Below are positions 47,285-56,700 of a DNA stretch of 64,000 bases, in pieces. The stretch covers positions 62,001 to 126,000 of the forward strand of contig JANPZZ010000009.1 in assembly GCA_024707305.1 (NCBI GenBank), in the 5' to 3' direction. The translations under genes were made by a program, and so were the position numbers. Each line of letters opens with the position of its first letter. Within the stretch, counting starts at the first letter, position 1. Under the pieces are notes generated by a model, which saw only the letters and a list, made by a program, of their open reading frames with translations, was not told the DNA's origin and ran no database searches. The stretch is from Chitinophagaceae bacterium (lineage in GTDB: Bacteria > Bacteroidota > Bacteroidia > Chitinophagales > Chitinophagaceae).

Positions 47285-47900
47285 ATGCCAGACCACCACC
47301 AAAAGATCGCTGCCCGCGGGCAGGTAGATCCTGCGATTGTATTTGAAGTACTCAATCATTTTCACCCGCTGCAACCCGGTGCAGTTGGGTTTATAAAAAC
47401 GCACATGACTTACATGCGTGTGCCGCGGAAGAAAATACTTTTGAAAGAAGCTGATGTCTGCCACAACATCTATTTCATTTTGAAAGGCGCACTGCGCGGT
47501 TATGTGAAAGACGGCCGTCGGGAGATCACCACCTGGATCAGTGTTGAAAATGAATTGGTAACTTCCATTGCATCGTTAACGGGTATGTCGCCCTCAGTTG
47601 AATCCATTCAGGCGATTGAAGACTGTGAATTGCTCGCATTGCCTTTTGAACGTGTGGAAGAGCTGTACGATCGTTTCCCTGATTTTAATATCACCATCCG
47701 GAAAGTTTTGCAGCTCTATTACTGGGATGCAGAAAGCCGCGCCTATATTGCCCGCATCAATAAAGCAGAAAAAGAAATACCGACACTTCCTGGAGAGACA
47801 CACACATCTTGCAAACCGCATCCAACTAAAGTATATCGCTTCCTATCTCGGTATGACCATGGAAACACTGAGCAGGGTGAGAAGGAAAATGAGCAAGTGA
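47285..47900 (+). CDS. Crp/Fnr family transcriptional regulator, one frameshift in the given sequence
   Basis: ATG 47285 (MPDHHQKIAARGQVDPAIVF) gives a cyclic-nucleotide-binding-fold N-terminal domain (FIKTHMTYMRVPRKKILLKE, IYFILKGALRGYVKDGRREI). The frame breaks at a five-A run (47769-47773, one A too many). The next frame carries KYRHFLERHTHLANRIQLKY and the recognition helix region SYLGMTMETLSRVRRKMSK, ending at 47900. The corrected length is about 204 residues, usual for Bacteroidota Crp-like regulators. No cysteine cluster for an Fe-S centre is seen. The target genes are unknown. The gene's end merges with an octamer array. Confidence 0.85.
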
Positions 47901-48106
47901 GAACAATGTGGAAAAATGTGGAAATATGTAAATGTGTAAATGGGAAAAATGCCCCCTTTGAATACTTGTAATCGGCAAACGTGAAACCGTGAAATTTCAG
48001 TATTCTCAAATTATAAGCATTTGCACATCTTCTCATTTTCCCATTTTCCCATTTCCTCATTTTCTCATTTTCCCATTTTCTCATTTTCCCATTTTCTCAT
48101 TTCTCT
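47881..48106. repeat. inverted pair of octamer arrays between convergent genes, with heptamer insert
   Basis: Direct units (47881-47950: gaaaatga, caatgtgg, aaatgtgg) start in the last codons of the Crp-like gene. An inverted array (48024-48106: cattttcc, cattttct) ends exactly at the stop of the convergent sensor kinase gene. Two or three CGGCAAA/CGTGAAA heptamers (47971-47995) lie between them. Confidence 0.92.
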
Positions 48107-51100
48107 CAGACCGGTATTCTCAAAACCACTCTCGTTCCCGCTGCGCTTCCATCTTCATGATATAAATCTTCTATCTCAATAACCGGAAGACCGCTTTCGC
48201 CCTCACGACTTAATAATTGCAAACGATCCTGTGTGAGTTTCATGCCGAGCGATTTTTTCGTAGATGCAGATTTGCTCCTCAATTCTTTCGCACGTGCACG
48301 GCCTACGCCATTGTCTTCAATAAAACATTCCAGTAAACCGGGTTTTGATAATTTCAGGCGAATGGTGAGGTTGCCCGTTTCTTCCTTGTGTAGCAAACCG
48401 TGCCAGATCGCATTTTCAACGTATGGCTGAATAATTAAAGGTGGCACGTAGATGCTGTCGGCAGCAACATCTTCATCAACCTCTATTGAATAAGAAAACT
48501 GCTTTTCAAACCGAATCAGTTCCATTTCTATATACAACTTCAATGCTTCCATTTCTGAACTCAACGTTACGGCCTGGCTGTTGGAGTTGTCAAGAATCAG
48601 TCGAATGAGTTTTGCAAATCGGGTGAGATACAAAGAAGCAGTTGCCTGGTCGCTTTTTACGATATAACGGTTGATTGAATTCAGGCAATTGAAAATAAAA
48701 TGCGGGTTCATCTGAGCACGGAGTGCCTGCATTTCCACTTCCACCATTTTCTGGCGCGTTGCCATCAGTTTCTGTTCAATTGCGCGATGCTCCTGTTCGG
48801 TCTGAAGCTTAACTATTTTGTTGGCACAGATCGACGCGATTGTGCTCAACATCGTCAGGTGTTTTTTTGTAAAAAAACCTTTGCGTGTATGCTCACAATC
48901 AATTACACCAATCAGTTTACCTCCCGACATCATAGGGACAGCAATCTCTGAAAGCCGTACTTCATCATCAACGATATAACGGGGATCTTTCGAGGTGTCA
49001 CCTACCAACTCAGCTTTACCATGTAATGCAACCGAACCTGTAATACCTTTTCCAAGTGGAATTTCTATCGGTGATTTTATATCAAACTCTTTTGGACTCT
49101 TCGGCCCATGTGCTGCTTTTTGCACCAACATTTTCCTTTCTTCATCGTATAAATAAATCACACAATCCTCAAACTGTAAACGACCAATGCAGTTGCGGGC
49201 AACTTCCCAGAGAATCATATCCACCGAATGCTGGTCGTCCATGCCGGTTGAGAAATAATGGATCATTTGTTCTGCTTCCAGTTCTTCCTGCTTTTCGCGA
49301 ATTTTCTGATTTCGGTTTCGAATCAATAACCACGTCAGTAAACACAACACAGCAGCCACGAGCGTAATAAACCAGGGTGTAAGCCAGAACGGGGGCCGGA
49401 TCCGGAATTCGAATACATTAGCGCTCGGAATCCAGTCGGCCTGATTTAGTGTTGCTTCTAATCGAAGTTTGTAATGCCCTGGCGGCAAGGATGTAAGTCG
49501 CAGGTTGGGATTGTTACCAGCATAGTTCCAATCATCATCCAAACCTTCAATTTTATAACGATAGGAAACTTTTTCAGGGTTATTGAAATAGGGAGAAGCA
49601 AAACGCACTTCAATGGAACGATCGCTATATGAGAGTCGCGCCTTTTGATCCAACGCATAAAAAACCGTATCAGATTTACTACTCTTAACTTCTTCTATAA
49701 AAACACGCAGTTTACCATTATCCAGGGTAAAATTCTCCGGGCGCAGGTAGTTGAGACCGTTAATCCCTCCTACAAACAGAATACCATCATTACTTCGAAA
49801 CCAACTGTTCAGGTTAAATCCATAGCCTTGCACATTGTCAGCAAAGTCGAAAAGATTCAGTTTATTCTTTTAATATCAATTCTATAAATACCATTTTCGG
49901 AGGTGGCCCATACAAATCCTTTATCATCGCAATACAATGAGGTCATAGTGATACCATCTACCAGCGAGGTAAACTTGTTTACAACCACCTTTTCATTTTC
50001 GTATTTCGCTGTGAACATTCCATCGTTGCGTGCGAATAGAAACTCATTTTCATTTAATACAGATCCGCCAGTGATGTGCAACCTCGGCTGCGGCGCATTT
50101 ATGCGCTGCAAATATTCCATGTTTTCATTAAATAAATGCAATCCTCCCTGCGTGGAAACCCAAATCATTCCATCGCGGGTTTGAACTGCAAAATCGAAAT
50201 TCTCTCCATCTGCGGGACTGGTAATCTGTCGCATTTCATAGGTGCGCCCATCCAGTACGTAGAGTCCGTCACGTCCGGGAAAAACATGATGGCCGCTTTT
50301 AAGCGTGGTAAGCCCATCAAAAAAATCGCGTTCTGTATGTAGTCGCACACTATCCTGTGCATATTTTGGCCGGCGATAACTGTTATCAGTCGGGTTATAC
50401 AACCATACGCCGAGATCGGATGGAGCAAGTATCACATATTTTCCATCATAAGCAATGCCCCGCACAGAGGGGAAAGCGAGTTGCGTTTTACTTCCTTCTT
50501 TGGGCAAATGGATGTCCCATTTATTGCTACTTCTTTTCCATTCTACAAATCCATTTCCTGTTGCAAGCCAGAGATTTCCTTTTTTATCTTCAGTAATACT
50601 CCTGATGTTGTCAACACCAACAGGCAATTCATCCTGTAGCTGTTTGATCCGCATCAGGCCAATACCTTGTGTCTGAATGGGGAAGCGCGCAATCCCATCG
50701 ACTGTTGTGAGCCAGATATAACCATCTTTATCTGCGTAAATATTATTGGCAAGGTCCCCGGAATTGATAGGTCGTCCCAGATAATACAAAGTAAGCCGGC
50801 GATATTTTCCAGTAATAAGATTGTATTCATACAATCCTTCCATACTTGGAATCATAGCCATGCTATCGCCGATATTCACCAGCCCCCGTACGCTAAATGC
50901 ACCTTTATAATGAGCCGGCCGTTCCTGCGATGGCGGTAATGCTTCGTGAATAGTTGTTTTGGAAAAATTATACCAGTATGAAATTGTAGACCATGAGTGA
51001 ATTAATACGCTATCGCTATTTACAGGCATGATCTTGCGGATTGATCTCTCTGGCAAACTATCAAGCCGGCTCTCCCCTGTTTTATATCGGTACAACTGAC

Positions 51101-51755
51101 CGCGGCTTATAAAGAATAGTGTGCCCTCATGTTGTGCAAACGCGCGGATATTCAATGCTGTTTTAACCGGTACGGCATCAGGTATGCGTACAAAGGAATC
51201 AAGTGAAGGATGTAATCGATAAAAACCACCAACTGTTATCTGCCACAATTCACCGTTTGGCATATCGAAAACCATACCGCGTCGATTGAGTGAATCGGCT
51301 GTAGGCAAAGGCACTTTTTTAAAGCTTCGCTGTTGCTCGGTGAAATACCAGGTCTGCCTGTTATTGCCAACCCAGATGCGCCCATTTTCATCGCAATGAA
51401 TATAGCCGAGATCGTTACCGGGCATGGGAAAAAGGCGGCTGCTGCGGCCGTCATAACGCTGCACGCTGTTGGGATAAAGTATCCAAAGGAATCCCTGGTG
51501 GTCGCGGGTTACCGCCTGAATGGTGCCGGGGCGCACCCCGGAAGCAAAGTCGAAAAATTGCAGGTGGTAGTCTGGCAGTTGCGCCAGGGCAGGCTGTTGA
51601 CCCAAACTCAAAAAGAGCGGGAATATAAGAACCCAACGCAGGCGGCTGAAAATGGATGACTTTTTTCCGGCATAATACTCTTGAAAACTAACAGGAAAAT
51701 AGCGAACAGGCAAATTTGGTTGAGTATTTGGCAGGTTTTGGCGGGCAATCGGCAA
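48106..51755 (-). CDS. LytS-type sensor histidine kinase with periplasmic beta-propeller, one frameshift in the given sequence
   Basis: About 1,215 residues once a missing base near 49861-49863 is restored (RIDIKRI then KLNLFDFADNVQGYG). Order: signal peptide (LSLGQQPALAQ), two-component-regulator propeller repeats (DHQGFLWILYPNSVQRYDG, DKDGYIWLTTVDGIARF), a Y_Y_Y domain (YRYKIEGLDDDWNYAGNNPN), one transmembrane helix (WFITLVAAVLCLLTWLLIR), a coiled coil, a GAF domain and a His_kinase/HATPase module with MNPHFIFNCLNSINRYI and YVENAIWHGL. The phospho-accepting His is in MNPHF. The start codon is uncertain: TTG 51755 lies near repeat sequence. No LytTR response regulator gene is adjacent, although these kinases usually have one. 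Confidence 0.88.
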
Positions 51756-51810
51756 GCGGCAAACGTGAAATACCTAAGGCGTGAAGATCGGCAAACGGCA
51801 AACGTGAAAT
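51748..51810 (+). repeat. CGGCAAA-type heptamer units flanking repeat copy 2
   Basis: Units ggcaagc, ggcaaac, cgtgaaa, then CTAAGGCGTGAAG and again cggcaaa, cggcaaa, cgtgaaa. It overlaps the possible N-terminus of the sensor kinase. A short cggcaaatctgaaat follows the 104-bp core at 51940-51954. Confidence 0.85.
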
Positions 51811-51908
51811 ATTTATGCGGATGCGTAATCTTCAGCCTTTAAAATCTGTGGAATCTGTGAATAAATCAGAGAAAATCTGTGGGAAACCTTTTCGGATAGA
51901 AACGATCG
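51805..51908 (+). repeat. 104-bp dispersed repeat, copy 2
   Basis: Gapless partner of 36446-36549, about 94 of 104 positions identical by eye. The following 40 bases are also loosely alike (GGGCCATTCGTAAACGGCAAA against GAGCCAATCGTGAACGGCAAA). It lies between the sensor kinase and mhqO-like genes, about 70 bases before the mhqO ATG. Confidence 0.9.
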
Positions 51909-51980
51909 CGCAGAAAACGCAAAAGGGGCCATTCGTAAACGGCAAATCTGAAATAGCTAAGTTTGTACAAACAACCAACC

Positions 51981-52931
51981 ATGAAACCGCTCATCAATGG
52001 ACTACACCACATCACTGCATTTGCACAGGATCCACAGGAGAACCTCGATTTTTATGCAGGCGTACTTGGATTGCGACTGGTAAAAAAAACGGTCAACTTC
52101 GACGCACCGGATGTTTATCACCTCTATTATGGAAATGAAACCGGCGCACCGGGAACCATCATGACATTTTTTCCCTACAAAGGAATTGGACGCGGCAGGC
52201 AGGGCAAAGGACAACTTACAACAACCAGTTTTTCTATACCGGCCAACAGCATGGGTTACTGGACAGAACGTTTGAAAAAATTCAACATCAAACATACCGA
52301 TCCGCAGGAGCGTTTTGAAGAAGCATTTATCTATTTTGAAGATATGGATGGCCTTGGTCTGGAGCTGGTTGCTACTGCGCGCGATGAACGCAAAGGTTTT
52401 ACTTATGGCCAGATCCCCGAAGAACATGCAATAAAAGGTTTTCACAGCATTACACTTACAGAAGATGGATATGAAAAAGACCGCGGGACTTCTGAACACT
52501 TATATGAATCACAACCCTGTTGTTGAAAGCAGCAACCGCTTCCGGTACAGTGCCAGTGGTAAAGTAGGCGACCTGGTTGATATTGTTTGCGAACCGAATG
52601 CGTTAAGAGGATTAGGAGGTAGCGGTACGATACATCACGTTGCATTCAGCGCCAACGATGATGAGAGCATTAATGAAATGCAACACCGCCTTGCCAGCAA
52701 AGGAATGAATGTAACTGAAGTGCTGGACCGACAATATTTTCACAGTATTTATTTCCGCGAACCGGGAGGCGTATTGTTTGAGGTGGCAACCAATCCCCGG
52801 GGTTTGCCATTGACGAAACACCCGACCAACTCGGCCAGGCACTGAAACTTCCTTCCTGGGAAGAACCCAACCGTGCACGAATTGAAAAAGGCCTCGCAAC
52901 GATAGCATTTGACTGGACAAAATTTAAATAA
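51981..52931 (+). CDS. MhqO-like ring-cleaving dioxygenase / glyoxalase-fold protein, two frameshifts in the given sequence
   Basis: ATG 51981 (MKPLINGLHHITAFAQDPQE). Two vicinal-oxygen-chelate modules are expected: the first with LHHITAFA (metal His) and ENLDFYAGVLGLRLVKKTVN, the second with IHHVAFSANDDE (metal His) and IYFREPGGVLFEVAT (metal Glu). The frame breaks at five A (52474-52478, one too many) and at four C (52795-52798, one missing). Corrected, it ends at 52931 with about 316 residues, the MhqA/MhqO family length. In Bacillus subtilis MhqO is induced by hydroquinones. Pairing with an MhqD-like gene 6 bases downstream supports the same role. No MhqR-type regulator is adjacent. Confidence 0.88.
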
Positions 52932-52937
52932 ACAATT

Positions 52938-53570
52938 TTGACGCAACATACGCTTGATCTGAAGTCCGCAGGCGTTCCGCTTGAACAAGGAACGAAAGTG
53001 CTGGTTGCTATCCATGGACGCGGTGGTTCTGCAGCAGACATCCTGCAACTGGCGATGGAACTTGCAGACGAAGAATTCACTCTGCTTGCACCTCAGGCAG
53101 GTAACCGTACCTGGTACCCCTACTCTTTCCTTGCGCCACCTGCACAGAACGAACCCGGATTGTCATCCGCAATAGATGTGATTGATGAGCTGGTTAATAA
53201 AGTTGTCGCAAACGGCATCATTTATAAGAATATTCATTTTATGGGCTTCTCCCAGGGAGCCTGTCTTACACTAGAGTACGTAACACGTCGTGCGCGCAGG
53301 TACGGATCCGTTATCGCGTTCACTGGTGGATTAATCGGCGATAAGATTTATCCTGAAAATTATTCTGGAGATTTTGATGGTACTCCCGTCTATATCGGCT
53401 CAAGTGATATCGACCCGCATGTACCATTACAGCGCATTTATGCTTCAGAAAATATCATCCGCGATATGGGCGGCGATATAAAGGTTGATGTATTCCACGG
53501 AATGGGACACACCGTAAACCGACAGGAGTTGGAGACGGGTCGGCACCTGGTAAACAAAGTAGCGATGTGA
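52938..53570 (+). CDS. MhqD-like phospholipase/carboxylesterase
   Basis: 210 residues from a TTG start at 52938. Alpha/beta hydrolase of the phospholipase/carboxylesterase family: oxyanion region VAIHGRGGSAADIL, nucleophile Ser in GFSQGACLTLEYV, Asp in SSDIDPHVP and His in GMGHTVNRQE, a full catalytic triad. The TWYPYSFLAPPAQNEP segment is typical of this family. It lies 6 bases after the MhqO-like gene, so the two form an operon probably used against quinone or aromatic stress. The TGA stop (53568-53570) is part of an octamer array. Confidence 0.9.
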   Translation: MTQHTLDLKSAGVPLEQGTKVLVAIHGRGGSAADILQLAMELADEEFTLLAPQAGNRTWYPYSFLAPPAQNEPGLSSAIDVIDELVNKVVANGIIYKNIHFMGFSQGACLTLEYVTRRARRYGSVIAFTGGLIGDKIYPENYSGDFDGTPVYIGSSDIDPHVPLQRIYASENIIRDMGGDIKVDVFHGMGHTVNRQELETGRHLVNKVAM

Positions 53571-53726
53571 TAATATGGCAATGTGACAATGTGGAAATGG
53601 AGAGATTTTGTAAACCTCTTTAGTTCCTTTAACAACCAAAGGAATTTATTAAGTTCTAACAATCACCTCCATCAATTCCACATTGCCAAATTGCCATATT
53701 TTCATATTACCATATTAACACATTTT
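53562..53726. repeat. inverted pair of octamer arrays between convergent genes
   Basis: Direct units (53562-53602: gatgtgat, aatatggc, aatgtgac, aatgtgga) begin in the last codons of the esterase gene. Inverted units (53665-53726: attccaca, attgccaa, attgccat, attttcat) run toward the stop of the giant gene. The 60 bases between contain a small TTCCTTT/AAAGGAA hairpin. Confidence 0.9.
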
Positions 53727-53755
53727 GGCTGAACTAAATGGCCTTCTGACCGCCA

Positions 53756-56700
53756 TTAGTTTCCGGTTTTCACAAGCTTCAGCACTGTTTTGTTATTTCC
53801 CTGAACCACTTCCGCGAAGTAGACACCATTTTTCCAGGTCGCACCCACCTGGAAGATCGAACCCGGCATCATCCTTTCATGTCTTTCAATTACTTTACCA
53901 AACGCATCAACAAAACGGACAACAACAGGTTGGTTGTCTCCACCGGAAATCCTCAACTGGAACTGACTTGCGCTTGGATTCGGATAAGCCTCGGCTTTGA
54001 GTTGCAGTGCTATTTGTTCCTGGGGTATTACAACTGCAACTGTTGCAGGAATCGTATCTATTCTTCCACGATTTGCCACACTACCATAATCAGCGATGAA
54101 TTCCGATGTACCTACTGGAATATCAAAGAACGCATAATTAACCCCTTTGATCGTTTCTGTTGTGTACGACACCGCATTTCCATCACGGAGAATGTATTGC
54201 AGCGTGCCGGAATGCGCTGTCACCGGAACCATTCCTTTCAGGTTTCTTGCTCCTGGCAAAGCAGTCACCGGGAAACTCAACTGGTTGTTATTCCATGTCA
54301 TTTCTCCGAAATAAGAACTGTTACGTCCATCGAGCCAGGTTACCAGTTGTTTTGAAGAGATAACCGGCACATTGCGCGACAATGCTGAATTGATGATGTG
54401 CGTTGAACCGATATGGTTTGCAGAATCTGTATGCATATTGGCTACAAATACGCCGTAGTAACCTTCAGTTCCCAATGCACGGTTCAACAGGTCATTTGCG
54501 AATTTGGGCAATGTGATTTCCGATTCATCGGTCATTTGTGTTGGCGCCTGGTAGCAATCGATCAGGCTACCATCAAGGTCGGCAAATCGCATAGGCATAC
54601 CGGAACCGGTGAACATACCAGAGCGATCCTGAATCCAGGAGCCTGGCCAGTAGTAATAGTTCACATCCATGCGAATTCCTCTTTGTGCCTGCACTTTTGC
54701 AACTGTTGCCCAATCACTCCAAACCATGCAATGCGTGCGATGCGAAATCAGGGCGGGCAATGATGGGAACTGTTCCTGGAACATCTCGATCTGGCTATCG
54801 AATGCAGCACCCAGTTCTGTAGCTCCGGTGAAATTGTTACAACCCGTGTAAAGGTGTAACCCAATTTCAAAGCCCATGTTGTTGAAAGCAATCGCATCGG
54901 CATTTGAGACAGGCGTTCCATTGTACAGATACGACGACGCGCGCACTGCTTTCCAGTCAGCAACGTCCTGCGGTGTGTTCGGACCCAGTGTGAGGTAATG
55001 ATTAAAGCGTCCTGTTGTACCATCATTGTAATGGTCGTCGCCCGTCATTACAATCGCCGCTTTCAAACCGCGAGGCAGGAACCAGAATCGAGGCAGTGGT
55101 TTGCGGTGCATATTGCCCTGCAGCAAAATATTCACCAGCAATCGCTGTTGTTCATCCGCCTGCGGAATTGCTACCTTATTGAGATCAATCCAGTCGGTTG
55201 AAGTTCCGCCAAAGAACATATCGTCGGAACGGATCGGACCAAAGGTACCATCCCGTTTTTGGCCTGCCCAGGCGGGATTTCCCTGACGCGTGTACACAAT
55301 AGATTTTGCAAGATCATAGGTAAATGCAACGGCCTTTCCACCGTTTGTTCCAACCTGACGGAGTGTTACAGCCGGATTGGTTGTTGCTGTTGTAGCAGAT
55401 GAATACAACGTCGCGAGACTGGTAGCGCCTGATAATGTATACAAATCGGCTGCACCATGGAATTGTATCGTTTGGTTTACAATACCCTGACCCGGACCTG
55501 AAGTCGTGTTCACTAACAGATATCGATCCGATAATGTTCCTGTCTGACGAGTAATTCCAAACAGGTCGGCCAGTGCAGGTGCAGGACGTAAACCAACCAG
55601 CGTACCGCCGTTGTTGACGAAGTTGGTAAGCCAGGCCACCTGGTTGTTGTTTACAGCAACCTCACCCAGCACGACCATATCGTAATTATCAAGGTCCGTA
55701 GCAGTAAGTTCAGCGATATTCTTCGCCAGGAAATAGTTCAAACCTTCTGCTCGCAGTATTTCAATTGTATAACGGCTAAACGGATTAGAAGGTGAATAAA
55801 GAACCAGTATCGGACCGCCGGGACCGTTGTCTGTGACAGCTGGTGGTGGTGGTTCAACAGTTGTAAACGTCCATGTAGTATCCCTAACGAGTGCATTTCC
55901 TTCAAGGTCCTTCACGCCGTTTACACCGCCGCGAATACGCACCGTATAAGTTGATAAATACGATAATGGAGCCGATGGCGTAAGTGTAGCCGTTCCCTGA
56001 GACACGACAAGGTTAGATGGAACTACACTGTTTGAAGCATTCCTTAATTCAAATACACCTGTAGTGAAAGATGCCGGAGACACGGATTCATTGAACGTAG
56101 CCACTATTGGTGCCGCAATAGAAACGCTGGTCGCATTTCTTACAGGGCTCAGGCTATTGATAACGGGTGGAACCAAATCAGGGCCTGCCTGAACAGAGAA
56201 TACCACATCGACGTAATAATTGGTCGATCCCCAGTTCTCATTCGGGAAGATTGGAGTAGCGTTGTAACGATAAACCCCGTTTCCTCCGTCCTCACCATTG
56301 GCCAACGCACGTAAAGGTCCATTCGTCACAGCGTTCGTGAAGTAAGGATTTGTATTCGGATAATCACCAGTTGGACTGTGATAAGAAACTACATAGGTTG
56401 TATTCGGTTGAATTGCGACCGGTGACGGGAATAATGCCTGCTGCCAGCCCGATGCAGTCTCATTGGTAAATATTACCTCTGCCAGCTTGGTTCCGGTACT
56501 ACTCCACAGGTTACCTGTATGCACACCCGACATTCCCGGTGTTTTATAAAAACGAACACCATTAATGAAACCCGCCTCGGTCGATCGGAACTTCATTCCG
56601 ATAGTAACTGCGGCACCATCATTTTCAACATTGGTGGTTGACGTACCCGGACCAAAGATGCTGATAGAAGTGGATGCAGTTGCAAATGACCAGGTATAGT

